DNA of 64,000 bases from Micropterix aruncella (GCA_944548615.1 OX155980.1:42597465-42661464); one strand, 5' to 3'. Numbered from the stretch's first letter, positions 26,555 to 38,874 are shown. Made by a program: numbers and translations. Notes: generated by a model not told the origin, from the letters alone.

Positions 26555-27241
26555 CTAAATTAAACGAAATATAATATGTAAAAATGTTTTGTGATCATCT
26601 AGATAGACTCTAGATTTTTTTATTGAATTCTTATAAGAGGTTTTTGATAATTGTAATATGTCCACACTTGAAAAGTCTTTATTATATCTATGGCACGCTC
26701 TGTACAGAAATGCATTTTGAGATGCGTTGGTTTTCACCACAGGGAGATAAAATATTCGATGCGATCGAACAGGGCGAGGAGGAACATGAAATTCAATGCG
26801 CTCCAAAATCGCGTTCGCATCGATGGAATTATTTACCAACCCATGCAAGTATACAGCATCGATCAAGACTCTACGGCTCTCCAATGACATTAACTTGTGG
26901 GCTTTTAAGGATTCCTCATAGGAGCTGGGCTTAGTGAAAGAAGTGAAATTTAATCGCTTCACAAATCTTTTTTGTATCGATTCGATCCGCAATATGTAAG
27001 TCAAATATTGGGGATTCCAAACCACTGATGCAAATTCCAACTGACTTCTTACATAGGAATTATAGAGGGTTTTAAGCGTGTCAGTGGATTTGAATACCGA
27101 TGATACCCTTAGAATAAAACCTAGTAATTTATATGCTTTTCTAATAATATTATCGATGTGTTCGGCGAATAGCATTTTCGTGTCAGGTGTAATCCCAAGA
27201 TCTCGCACCGCTGCCGCTCTTCTAACTATAGCGCTATTCAA
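26555..27241 (-). pseudogene. Non-LTR RT thumb/C-terminal fragment (5'-truncated)
   Basis: A 228-residue open frame covering only the region after the catalytic palm: RDLGITPDTKMLFAEHID, then LGFILRVSSVFKS, YVRSQLEFASVVWNPQY and IQKRFVKRLNF, continuing to the C terminus. This block follows the YADD domain in Jockey/CR1-type RTs. The upstream palm and endonuclease are missing because the insertion is 5'-truncated at about 27241, where it abuts another RT fragment in opposite orientation. No polymerase activity is possible. Confidence 0.88.
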
Positions 27242-27818
27242 GTTAAGTAAGCTAAAGAGACTAGGAGTCCAAGGAGATCTATACAGGTGGATATCATCGT
27301 ACGTAGCTAACCGTCACCAAGCTGTGGTTGTTGGAGGATTCAGGTCGAACTTTGCATCAATTCCGTCCGGGGTACCGCAGGGTTCACACTTGGGTCCTCT
27401 GCTCTTCAACGCCTATCTTTACGATATTAGTTCTTGTTTCATAGCTGGTCGTCACATTTTATACGCGGATGACCTGAAAATCTATGCTGAGGTGACTGAC
27501 GTGGCAGACTGCCTCCGGTTACAGGAGGATATCGACCGCCTGTCACACTACTGTGTACTTAATAAACTCTCTCTAAATGCTACTAAATGTAACAGTATAA
27601 GCTTCAGCCGTAAGAGAGACTTGGTGCAGTTCAGTTATCACATTAATGGTGAAGTGATCCCTAATGTAAAATGTATTCGCGACCTCGGAGTACAAATTGA
27701 TCACAAGTTGCTTTTCGATCAGCATATAGAAAGTATGGTTAGCCGAGCTTTGAGAACACTAGGATTTGTGACCCGTATCTCAAGACCTTTCTCCAATATA
27801 AATGTCCTGAAGATATTA

Positions 27819-28419
27819 AGCTATTGCATAGCTTTTATCACGGGCCTAGGCCAGCGCGGCGACCGAATGAAGAAATTTCTTAGCGAAAATTAATGATTTT
27901 AAACTGATAATTACATCTAAACGAGTACTGCTTACGATTCGAAAAAAATATATGTTGAGCAAGAACATTATCCTAATAGTCTTAGCTTTGAATATTTTAG
28001 ATTTTGTTTATATTACATAGTGTAATTAATTTGTAAAATTAGGTCTAACCGAACACAAAAACGACTTCTACGCAAATACTATCTGGCGTATTATTTTGAA
28101 ACCTGCACCATTTTAAAGATAATTTAATTGTCTATCTTTTTATCTACGATTTGTGTCGAATAATCCGATTTTTTTGCTTTATCGAATAAAAAAATCGTGC
28201 GCGGTGCTCTATCGGAAGACGTTTAAATTATTCCGAATCATTTGCTACCGCAGCCGCAAATGATTCGGAATAATTTAAACGTTTTCCAATAGAGCGCAGT
28301 TATCTGATATCAGAAAAAATAAAATAAATAAAATAAATAAATATTTATAATTCAATAAGTTGTTAAAAATGCTATGCAATAGCTTTACCGCGGCAGTCCC
28401 CGAGTGCAACACGTATTTT
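27819..28419 (+). mobile_element. 0.6-kb non-autonomous element, copy 1, TTA target duplication
   Basis: Starts AGCTATTGCATAGCTTTTAT and ends GAGTGCAACACGTATTTT, flanked by TTA at 27816-27818 and 28420-28422. A second copy is at 62193-62728. The motif GCTATTGCATAGC near the left end recurs inverted as GCTATGCAATAGC about 45-55 bases inside the right end. A 3-bp TTA duplication fits PIF/Harbinger-type MITEs, but proper terminal inverted repeats at the extreme ends are not visible. No coding capacity. Confidence 0.85.
28203..28297. repeat. Perfect-like inverted repeat inside copy 1
   Basis: The arms of about 42 bases (28203-28245 and 28256-28297, core AAATTATTCCGAATCATTTG and its complement) differ at only a few positions. 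Copy 2 at 62.6 kb has only one reduced arm. Confidence 0.9.
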
Positions 28420-28918
28420 TTATATTTCGCTTACGTTCGCAGTACCGTGGAATTTGCGTCCTCAATTTGGAATCCGCAATATTCGGTCTACAGAAGCAGG
28501 ATAGAATGTATCCAAAGGCGTTTTTTAAAACACATCAATTATCGTGGACGCTTCGGTCTTCCTACGTACGAGAGCAGACTGGACCACTTCGGTATTCAAG
28601 CTCTAGAAGACCGACGCACTGTGGCTGATATGGTACTGTTACACAAAGTTATCCACAATACCATAGATAGTCCATACCTTGTTGAAAACCTACGTTTTTT
28701 CGTTCCTCCGCGATTAATTCGTAATTCACGCAATTTTGAGGTCTCTCGTGCCAATACCAACTACGGGAAAAATTCCATCGCTTATAGGATGATGTGCACG
28801 TACGACTCTCGTTTCTCCACCATCGACATTTTCAACCTCAACCAACCGACGTTCGTTAAAGAATTATTTAAATCAATTGCACCTAACGAGCTTGTTAACA
28901 TCTATCTTTCTTAGTTAT

Positions 28919-29284
28919 ATAATTTTCATGCAACATATCAGTAGCTACTACAAATATTTATAAATATTTATTATATATCTAAAAATATCTATAAACATCA
29001 ATAAATATCTGTATCTATATACCCACTATAAGACCTATTTATATCTTTATTTATATCTATATACATATACACATACCATCGTCTAACTCCTTCTTCCTAA
29101 TCACTTCCAATTCCCTACCTCTCCCATCGGTTTTCTATTTTAATTTTCTATTTAACATGTACTTAGTTTATTTTACAATTAATTTTTAGTTTAATATGCC
29201 GAAATCCAAATGTGTAATATGCGGAAATCTGTTAATTTCATAGGAAACAATTATCGGCGTAATGTTTTTCTCTTTTTCTACATT
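28919..29284 (+). other. Likely 3' UTR of the split RT element
   Basis: AT-rich, with several ATAAATAT(T/C) motifs after the RT stop. No gene. Confidence 0.4.
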
Positions 29285-29335
29285 ATGTTTATTTATTTAT
29301 TTATTTATTTTATTTATTTATTTATTTATAACGTA
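29285..29335 (-). repeat. (TTTA)n run
   Basis: Read on the minus strand this is (TAAA)n, the kind of tail expected for the minus-strand retrotransposon whose coding part begins at 29819. Confidence 0.8.
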
Positions 29336-29818
29336 CAAGAACAAAAAAATACAAGGACATGCATACTGTTGTACATGAGGAATAATTAAGAACAAACATT
29401 ATAATAGCGAAAAACATAGCTCTATGGATATAAATATGCTAGCATATCCGAATGAGGCGAAATCGCACAACCAACTAGACCTAGAAGGTCTGTCTCTGGC
29501 TGTGCTGTGTTATACCAACTGTATTTTTGTAACTCGCGAACTGACGAAGGTGATCAATTTTAAATATTTCTAAATCTAACAAATGTGTTGTTTACACAAA
29601 TTAAAGTAAAATTTAAAGTAAAAAAAAATAAATATATATGTATGCAATTAAGGGCTAAAAATAAAGTAAACTTTACATTATATACAATAAATGAAGTGGA
29701 AAATAAGTAATAATATATACAAATATATGAATAAACACTACATTCTAGTATATATGTATGTTTAAGAAAATGATATGTAATATTGCACAATTTTACAAAT
29801 ACATATTTTTTTAAATAT

Positions 29819-31064
29819 TCACCCTACAGTATTAATAAGGTCTTTAGTTTTTGAACGCCCAATATCTAGAAGCCAGTTTTTTACTTTACCTTTAAAAGTT
29901 ACATAATTTTTCACGTTTTTCGTGGTTTCACATAGTGAGTTATAAACTTTCGGGGCGATAAAAAAACATTGTCTTCGGGCAAATGTGCTTTTAACCTTTG
30001 GAATTGTGAAAAATTCCTTACCAGCATTTCTCGTTAAGTACAATTATTGTTGACTTCTTGCTCTGTACTCTTTAGTTTTGTGAAAGCTTACAAGGCACTG
30101 CTTAATAAATAGCTGGCAGATATCCAAAACCTTAAACTCCGCAAAGAGCTGGTTTGAACTGTACCGAGGAGGCTTTTTGTTTATGACTCTTATTAGTAAC
30201 TTTTGTGCTTTTAATAGTCGGTCCATTGTTGTTTTTGTACATGAGCCCCACGCTATAATTCCATGCACCCATATACTTTGACCAAGAGCCATATACACCA
30301 TTCGCAGTGTTTCTTTACTCAGTACATTCCTAAGTTCGCTGAACACGTACAGGATTTCCCAATTTAGTTTGGAATCTATTTCTATGCCTAAATATCTAAT
30401 TTTTTTTTCAATGTTTATATGCTCACATTTGCAATTATTCTGGGTTGAAGATACACTGCAGTTAAATTGATGAATTTTTAAGGGTAATACGTTGGAGGTT
30501 AGGTTGGGTCTGAGTGAAAATGCTAGGTACTTCGTCTTCGAGATATTGAGTGTCAATATATGTCGATCAAGCCATGTTTTAATACTGTTCAGGGAGCATT
30601 GCTTCATCCCAAGTATCTGCCTCAATTATGACAGCGGTGTCATCTGCAAATGAGATTATGGCTCCTTTACCTTCAAGTGTCATATCACATAAATCGTTGA
30701 CATACATCAGAAAGAGTAAAGGACCCAATACGCTGCCCTGCGGCACCCCATATAAAACATTATGTTTATTACTTTCCTGATCCCCTATCGCAGTGATCTG
30801 TCACCTGTTTGTAAGAAAACTTTCGAGCCACTCATTGGCTTTACCAGAAATACCAAAAAGGTGAAGCTTTCTTATTAGGATTGTGTGAGAGACTGTATGA
30901 AAGGCTTTTGACAGGTCGAGGAAAATACCAAGTACTTTTTTCTTTTCGTCAAGTTTTTTGGCAATAAGTTCTGTAACCGAACTTATGGCCTCGTTTGCTC
31001 CCCGACCTTGTCTAAAGCCATATTGATTGTTTGATAGTAAGTTCGCAGATTCCTGGTGGTGCAT
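29819..31064 (-). pseudogene. CR1-like non-LTR reverse transcriptase, frameshifted
   Basis: Three minus-strand pieces form one RT. First, 31064-30801 has NNQYGFRQGRGANEAISSV and motif A GIFLDLSKAFHTVSHTIL. Second, the frame-shifted stretch near 30760-30640 encodes motif B GVPQGSVLGPLLF and FADD. Third, 30625-30044 covers the thumb (SIKTWLDRHILTLNISKTKY, then IRYLGIEIDSKLNWE), followed after another shift by the C-terminal tail at 30043-29819. At least two frameshifts, and 5'-truncation at about 31070. Gene order and motifs resemble the RT at 14.4-16.3 kb, but the copies are clearly diverged. Inactive. Confidence 0.9.
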
Positions 31065-31623
31065 AAGCCTAGATTAGATAAGTTTATGCACACGTTTCAA
31101 TTGTAGGCGCTGTATGTTTCCAGAAATAAAATAAAATAAAAATAAATAAATAAGGCGGTTTATATCCGCCTGAAAATTAAGGCAGTCATTAATTCATCAG
31201 ATCTCACTAAAAATCTTCGTGTCGTCCGCATATATGACTATATTGGAATGTAGCATGCAATCGGTGATATCGTTATATGGCAGCGTTGCCAGGAATGTTT
31301 TGATAAAATCGTATGGCTGTCTTTAAAGTCTTAAACACTCACACTTTAGAACGCGCCTCTTAGTTCAACCTAAATTCCGCATATCCATTATTTAATGTTC
31401 TGTTGTTTATTCCAGAAAATACATGGTATTATTTGAAAAATTATTCTGCGTCACTCCTAACTATGCAGCGCCTGTTCCAAGGAAGGCACCAATTTTATAT
31501 AATATCAATTTAATATGTATTTTATGAAGCTATATATCCTAATCTATTGTTTTCATAATGTAAGTTCAAAATGGTTACGAAATATTATAATAAAACAAGT
31601 AAATATATTTAAAAGAATAAAAA
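31065..31623. other. Mixed repeat tails
   Basis: A run of AAATA(A) units at 31123-31152 looks like a retrotransposon tail. The piece around 31449-31490 recurs near 11537-11580. No gene. Confidence 0.4.
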
Positions 31624-32015
31624 ACACGACTGCCGTTACAGAAATTGAACTATTGTATTTATAATTATTTTTATTACGGTTTTTCAAGAAAATATTTGTG
31701 GTTTATGTATTTATCCATGTAAATACATGTATGTTTCCGGAATGTACAAAATTGGACTTTTTTTATGTGACACTAAACACAATATATTATGGTAATTTAT
31801 GGACATTTGATATTTGGACATTTACACAGCTACTTACGTGATACTTGGACAGTTAAGGTACCCTCCGGACACTCGGGATGACATAACGATTCTAACAATA
31901 TCAGACACTTCTAAATCAGTCCAAGCGTTTAGAAGTTATGGTGGAATAAATAAACGGAAAACATACATAGATGAATCCTGAACACTTTACACTCATTTTT
32001 GTTGGGCAGTCGTGT
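31624..32015 (-). mobile_element. MITE, copy B, complete
   Basis: 392 bp with terminal inverted repeats ACACGACTGCC and GGCAGTCGTGT. AATAAAA is directly adjacent on both sides (7-8 bp target duplication, as for hAT-type MITEs). Inverted copy of 8444-8846. No coding capacity. Confidence 0.87.
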
Positions 32016-32289
32016 AATAAAAAACTTAATCATTAAAAAACCAAAATATTCAATAAATCATAAAATTACTCGAAAATAATTATAAAATACATCCAAATGC
32101 AGAATTTTACATATTAAAAAATAAAATCGGAATTCATTCCCGTATACGTAGGTAATTCATATTGTTAGAGATGTATAAATTAGGTGTGTATAAATGCATT
32201 TCTTTTTTTGAAATGCCACGAAGATACAATGCGTGTCCGTTCTTTTTTTACTAATCAACCACTGAATTAGGCATTTTTTAAAGACCACC

Positions 32290-33186
32290 TGTGTCAGTGA
32301 CAAAACTCTCGGACATACGGTATATCGGAAGCCCACACATACGGACAGATATTTGCATGCAAGCTAACACCATCATCCCTACCATCTACGTTCAGTGCAA
32401 ACGTCGCTCGTGAATCGAGCATGCGATCTATGTGACACTGAGCATTTTTCGAAGGAGATGGAACATGTCAATGATGTCCTTAGGAAAAATGGATACGGAA
32501 AATATCACGAGACACGCACACGATCTAATACAGACGAAACTCAGAAACCGAGCAGATCAAAAGCATTCTTACCATACGTCAAGGGCGTGACAGATCGAAT
32601 AAGTAAGATGCTAAACAGATTCGATATAAAAACGATCTTCAAACCGACCCAAAATATAGCTCGATTTTTGAGGCCTGTAAAGGATGTAATACCACTGCAA
32701 ACCCCGGGTATGTATAAAGTCGAATGCAGCTGCGGTCTAGCCTACGTTGGACAAACAAAACGGCCCAAAGCCACGCGACTGACAGAACACATCAAAGCTG
32801 TTAAAAACGTTCAGGGAGAAAAATCGGCGATCTGCGAACATATATTGGATAGCGGAAGTAACCACTGGATGCAGTTTCAAAATCCCATTGTTCTATCCAA
32901 GGAACAATTCTACTTTCCTCGCATGATCCGGGAAGCCATTGAAATAAGAAGAATCCCGAACATCAATAGAGACGACGGCTACAAACTCTCTTCTATGTGG
33001 AACCCTCTTCTTAAAATGTTCCCGCCGCCGAACGCCGAACGCAAAGACGCAAAACAGGATACAGTGAGTGTTGTGTGCAAGACGGATTTTCAAAATTCCC
33101 GCGCTCTGAGCCCGGCCCCCCACCACCGCTATAACCTACGCAGTGGTGGCAGCGGTATTCGACCTACCCACAAAACAACGGACTGA
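32290..33186 (+). pseudogene. Penelope-like element C-terminal RT and GIY-YIG endonuclease
   Basis: The frame can be read from about 32325: VYRKPTHTDRYLHAS, then an in-frame TAA near 32371, then HHHPYHLRSVQTSLVNRACD and on to the stop at 33186. VYRKPTHTDRYLH is the end of the Penelope RT; the rest is the connector and GIY-YIG nuclease (MYKVECSCGLAYVGQTKR, then ATRLTEHIKAV), ending SSMWNPLLKMF and a basic tail. The nuclease would nick target DNA. Most of the RT is absent (5'-truncation at about 32290) and the TAA breaks what is left, although the 263 residues after 32395 are uninterrupted. Confidence 0.9.
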
Positions 33187-33300
33187 CAGCTCTTCAGTCT
33201 ACCCTAGACAACGGCGGCTGCAACGTCACCGAAACTTCGGGTGCTTCAAATTTCACGCGGTAAATTCGTTTTCTATCCTATATATAGTATTTTCGCTTTC
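33187..33300 (+). repeat. Penelope terminal repeat fragment
   Basis: ACAACGGCGGCTGCAACGTC, then ACCGAAAC and CGGGTGCT..AAATTTCAC, continuing to GGTAAATTCGTTT. The same sequence makes both arms of the palindrome at 59455-59631. Confidence 0.85.
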
Positions 33301-36300
33301 AGAAACAACTATATATTAAATACATTTTTAGCTTTTCTATATACCATATTACGAATTACAATTTAATTACAATACGTTCTCTCATACAATTACAATACAT
33401 TCTCACCTTCATAGATCGCTCAAAAGTGAAACAAAGGATACTAACGAAAACAAAGGATATTCCTAAGCAAAAGAAACTAAATTCAGAAATCTAAATTACC
33501 TTTTTTTTATTATTATTAATGGAATGTACCGATTTCAGACCCATCATTACGTCCAAATTCTTGATTATTATAAAATGCCGGCAGATTTTAAAAATGCCGG
33601 TATTTAGCTATTAAAATTCGAATCCTAATTTAAGGCTATTCCGGCGAGTAATCTCTGCCAGGGTCTTGGTGGTATTAACATTATTTAGGCTATGTGCATA
33701 ATTCTTGAGTGATTTGGCAAAACTCCAGAGGATTCTCCCCTCGCAGACTCTGCGCGCGAGCTTCCTAGCGCTTAATTATTCACTTCCCCATTCGGTTTTA
33801 AAGTTTTTCGAGGTTTCAAGACGATGACTCTGGAAAGCGATCGCAATATATCTAAATTGTTGGCAAAATATGTCTTCCCCGGTTTACTATATTTGCCACG
33901 TGAGTGGCGGTACGGCGGGCGGGTGATGGTAAAAGCATTTTACAAAGACGCCAACATAATGCATTTCTCATTCGGTCATTAATTATTTAGCGTATTAGAT
34001 TGCTCAATGCCCTAGTGCGTTTTGGTAACTCTTCTGCGCTGGAGACGTAGTCGGCGCTGATAACATTGTCTTATTAAACTAATAGCAATGTATTTGGCCA
34101 CCTATAATAAAATTGGTGATTCATGGTTTTTATATATAAACTGTTTGATTATAAAAACCCATTATTTAACCAATGATAAAAATAATACCAATAAATTATT
34201 AGTAAAATCTATCGCATTTTTATATAGGCTGATTACATAACAGAAAGAATGCGGTGAGACTAGAATGCCATATATTATTCTCTTCAAACCTTAAACTTGT
34301 ATACCAAATTAAAAATTTACATCATTATGTAAATAATATTCACATATTAAGAGGTATGATTTGACAATTTGTTTTTTATTATATTACTGTTTTATTTTGA
34401 GATAGGATACCGTTACATTATGTTAAGACCTCTATATATTGATATACTGAACAAAATATAAGATTAATAAATGTTTGGAACTATGACTACCATCTACACG
34501 TTGCATTTTGTACTAAAATTCTAGCTGCCAAATCGTATCACGGCACTGAACAATTTATTACCCTATATAATCAATGACTCAGTTTTTTATCGAAAATTAT
34601 ATACATCGATCAATTGAGTCAACAAATTAGAAGAAACTTGGAATACGAGTATGATACGTTGTTCAGTAATCCATATTATCTAAAATATCACAGTTACCAT
34701 AAATCCCGGCTGTGCTTGAACCGGCATCTGGAGAAATAGTAGCGTAATTTCGGGGTTTTCACCATCCGTTCTGATCTAATTCTGATGAAACTTAAAAATG
34801 CTTTTCATATAAATATGAACATTGTGTGTTTACACTATTTTATTCCAAGATTTAAACGGTATCATAAACTTTTCCAATTTTGTCTTGATGACGCTACAAC
34901 TAAAGCGTCACTGTTCTAGATATTGGTTATAATACGAACGATAATGTATATGCATTCAATTACCAAATTCGATTGTCTGTTACTCTTCGATTTGACTGCT
35001 TTTTTAAGGCTTATAATAATTGCGATATTCAGGTTTCGAATAATAATTGCGATATTCATTCAAATGGTTTCTTACCTATCCATTATTTTAAATTTTTCAT
35101 TATTAAACTCCGTCACCACTAAGCAATGACTTAATACAAAGTTAGACATTATTCTCAGAATAATTGGACACTATTTTTCTCCATTATAGCATTTATAATA
35201 ACGGAGTTATACAGTAATCCATTTTCTGATTACAACATTCTTAATTTAGAACTCGCCTAATATATCCAAAAATGACGGAGCAAAACTTGTAGGCCTTTCC
35301 TAAAATGACATTTATTTATTTTTCTTGGACCAGAATTGACGTTTTTACATTTTTGACAATTTTAGGAAAAAATGGAATTAGAATTGGAAATTGAATTAGA
35401 ATTTAAGGAAAAATCCGTCATTTTGGAACAAATTGACGGATTTCACTCGTCAGCTACTCAAATCTCGGCGTTAAGATGAACTATTTTTACACACACACAC
35501 TGACAGACATTTTCCAAAAATTTCTTTTTTATAGTTCCAGGATCTCAAGACGTGATGATCCGGTGCAAAATCAAATTCTAAGTTTTGCTCGACAGCAAGA
35601 CATTTCCTATTCGTATAACATTCGTGCAACACGACGTTTGTTAAGAAAGTAATAAAAAGTTACAAAGGGTTATCTAGTCAAATTTACGGAAGCCCATAAC
35701 TCAGCTACTTGAAATTTTGGAACTATATTATCCTCGTATCCTAAATACCAACTATGTTAGAATTTCAGAAAATTCAACTGCGAAATTTGTGTGATTTACT
35801 ATCCTAAATAAATGATATTCTAAATAAATAAATGAGGAAAATGGAGCATTATACTGTGTTTTTACAAATTGCTTGCATTGTGGTATTATGACAATATGGT
35901 TTCAGTAACAAATTATATGTATTTATTTTTTATTTGCAGCATAGACATACAGGAAAAAATATTTTCAGCATAAGAGATACAGAAAAAAACGGGTACACAT
36001 AAACAGAATCCTAAAAAGTATACATATAGCATAACGACATAGACCACACAATGAATCTGCGTACCCTGCGAATGGAAATATCCTCAGATTAATGACCTGA
36101 TTTTTGACATAACCCAATGTTTTCGGCCATCATGCACTTATATAATTCCCTTATATTTATTGAAAAGATATTTCAATAAATTTTTATACATACTTACCTA
36201 TAATGAAAAAAATAAATTATATCTCTAAGTTACCTCTGTAACCACGTGTTAACGTTAACATAAAGGTAAAAGTATAAATAAGGAACCATACGAAACGGAT

Positions 36301-36370
36301 TATTCTTATGTTAAAACATACGAGATAAACCTCGTAGGAATAGTTTGATAATATTTTGTTATTCATTATA
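33301..36370. other. Unassigned sequence
   Basis: About 3 kb with no gene or element that I can support. A short local duplication, AATAATTGCGATATTCA, occurs twice near 35017-35058. Confidence 0.45.
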
Positions 36371-36615
36371 TTATTGCCAGCCTACGCATGTGATTAAATA
36401 AGATTTATCTTTTATTTTGTTTGACTTTGGTTATTATTAGTATTATTTTATTGATCATTTCTTGCATTAGTTTTTGGCTAATGATTTCTCACATTAATAT
36501 ATTTTTTTGGTTGTTTGTTTTATTTATATTTTAAATTATTTATCCAAATGTATTTGGATGTAAATGTAAATGTAGCAATTTTGGATGAATATAAAACTAT
36601 TGACTTTTGAGGCAA
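36371..36615 (+). mobile_element. Non-LTR 3' UTR and tail, related to 19240-19505
   Basis: Shares TTATCCAAATG, GCAATTTTGGATGAAT and CTATTGACT with the 19.4-kb tail. Coding part lost. Confidence 0.55.
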
Positions 36616-38067
36616 CTTAATGAAGTTGACCGTAATGTCGCTCATTCCATACAGCCGCCGAATAGTAGTAAATGCTCTGCTGTCGATCGTTTCTATCTCT
36701 CTCCGACCCGTGGAATAGAACAAAAAAAGCTTTCAAAAAAAGTACAAACGATAAAATAATTATGTTGATATGTGCCCTACGAAAAAGAATATTATATTGG
36801 TATGTGGGGTCAAATCAGCGGTGCAATTCACAAAAAGATTTTTAAAAAATCATAAGATTTTCAGTTCAAAAATTATAAACAGCAAACGAATACCAAAACT
36901 AATAAATTGGTATGGGCCCTGCGACCACGGGCTGAACCTTGTTTTGTTTTGTTTGCAGAAGCTCGTGAAAACTATCTGGAATTTCGTTACATCACTAATC
37001 AACCAAGAATGTTCTATATGCTTAATTGAATATATCTTTATTTGAACATCGGATGCTTTACTTGTGCATTTGCTTGATTGACTATCCAGGAAATAGACGT
37101 ACACATCCCTACTACCAACGTGATTACATGGCTCCTGCTGCCTTCTGACCTCCGCATCCCCGTCTCGGCTCAATAATCAACCTCAATCACTGCGTACCCG
37201 CTCACTATAAGATCTTTATTATGTGTCCCTGAACCAAACGGTAACAGCGCGCCTTGACATTTCATATATCATAGGTTACTTGTTAAATGAATACATTAAT
37301 AAAAAGCTTAATGTTAATAAAAGGCTTATATTAGCTATATTCCAGCAATTTTCTTGAGCAGGTGCAACTACCTAATATGTTTAGCGATTGGTGGTAAAAC
37401 CAGTGGCGATTGTGTCTAAAGCGGAGGATGGAAAACGGAATTTCAAGAACAAATCACAAATTTGAAGATGCCAATTTTTTCTAGGAAACAATAACCAGGC
37501 GAACTGCTCTTTTAAGGCGATCACCACATGACAACGTAATTTCGGGATAATAATATTATTTGTTTCTCTGATCAAGTTTTTACTTTTTTTTGCTTGTACT
37601 CGTGGTGACGACCATAATTTGTCTAAAAAGGTTTGTTCTGTGGATAACTATTTATGTATTACTCGATTTAAATTTCCCGGATCACCAACCGACCAGGAGG
37701 GAATATATTGTGAACGCGATAAAAAATCGAGATAGAGACGGAAATATCTATTTTGAGGCCCTCTGGGACAATTTCCAAATTCAAGTCTGTCTGTGAGTCT
37801 GTACGTCTCTCTGTGTATCTGTATGTCTCTATGGATCCTTCGCCATTGCGCCTAAATAGTTAATCCGATTGAGCTAAAATGTGGCATGCAGGCATCATTT
37901 GATATTGGTAAGAGTTTAAAAGATTGTGGTAGAAACCGATCTGCCAAGAAGCGCACTACTTATTTATAAATCTCGAAATATTGGACTTAAAGACTGAAAT
38001 TTGATACACAGATGTCTTATTGGGCCGAAATGACTTTATGAAATTTTGGTTAAAATATATTTTAATA
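36616..38067. other. Unassigned sequence
   Basis: No recognised gene. Around 37785-37835 there is a GTCTGT/GTATGTCTCT-type low-complexity stretch. Confidence 0.4.
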
Positions 38068-38201
38068 TTCCACGTCATCGACTGTTCTATTTATGGGTAA
38101 TAGGGTGAGTTTGTTAATCTCCACACTTTAAATGTGGATGCTGCCAATTATCTACATAAGCTGAAGTTACATATATATTAATATATTTTTCGATAATTTT
38201 A
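38068..38201 (+). repeat. Direct repeat, copy 1 of a ~132-bp pair
   Basis: Starts TTCCACGTCATCGACTGTTC. Nearly identical to 38875-39005, the main difference being a 3-base indel and a few substitutions. Separated by about 670 bases, which could be the interior of a small LTR-like element (TRIM) or a local duplication. Confidence 0.9.
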
Positions 38202-38874
38202 CCATATCTAAATTTCACTTATAATATTTGTATTTAATTGCATAATATATATTTATATTAATATTTAATTGCACTAATAATATTTAAATTCAGACATAAA
38301 ATTTAATCAAATATTACGCCGAGCCGCCCGAGGCTAGACGACAAACGAACCGTGACGCCTGAGGCGTCGCAATGAGGCCCAGCCGGGTTCGACCGCCGGC
38401 CGAGACAGTACGCTCTTCGATTTTAATTATGAAATTAGTATTCAGATGAAATCAGTCCTTAGCTACTTGCCGGGAAAGTCTTGGGGGTGGCACAAGGGTT
38501 TTTTTAAATTTGATTTTGTGGCACCCCAAGGCGGTGCTTAGCCAGTTTTTACAAGTAATTAGCAGGAAATATGAGCCCAAGTTAACAACAGACACGTCGT
38601 CAACGACCCAAATGTTTTGTTTTTTCGTTCGTTGGTTTTTCATTCAACGTTCAACCTAACTGTCAAACTTAACGGTCAATCTAAACCTAACACAGGTTAC
38701 GCAGGTGGTCACCCATCTTAACTACTGACCGAGCCCGACATTTCTTAATTTCGCTATTCAATAGAAAGCGGTGCATGATGTTCCACGTGAGCAATGGACT
38801 GAACTAAACATTCCGACTGTTATTGGCCGATGTAAAGTTATGCAGCAAACCTTAGATGTAACTAGCGGTTAAAT
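38202..38874. other. Sequence between the direct repeats
   Basis: Contains a GC-rich patch at 38320-38405 with GGGTTCGACCGCC, which resembles a tRNA T-arm, and no gene. A minus-strand open frame at 38452-38643 has no known motif. Confidence 0.4.

Larger units (their letters stand above)
27237..28918 (+). pseudogene. Non-LTR RT fragment, split by a 0.6-kb insertion
   Basis: The plus-strand frame begins inside the palm (KLSKLKRLGVQGDLYRWI). It then shows motif B SGVPQGSHLGPLLF and catalytic YADD, followed by RDLGVQIDHKLLFDQHIE and ending VLKIL at 27818. It resumes at 28423 with YFAYVRSTVEFASSIWNPQY and runs to the stop at about 28914. Removing 27819-28422 restores one continuous frame, so the RT was intact here when the other element landed. 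It is 5'-truncated at 27237, so endonuclease and the first RT motifs are absent. It is related to the minus-strand fragment next to it but too diverged to be the same insertion. Confidence 0.9.

Noticed and set aside
26555..28918. 5' inversion (twin priming) of a single non-LTR element
   Set aside because: Both arms contain the same RT thumb segment with many amino-acid differences, so they are not one transcript.
38320..38405. tRNA gene or SINE at the GGGTTCGACCGCC motif
   Set aside because: A T-arm-like word is present but no matching A box, acceptor stem or cloverleaf was found around it.
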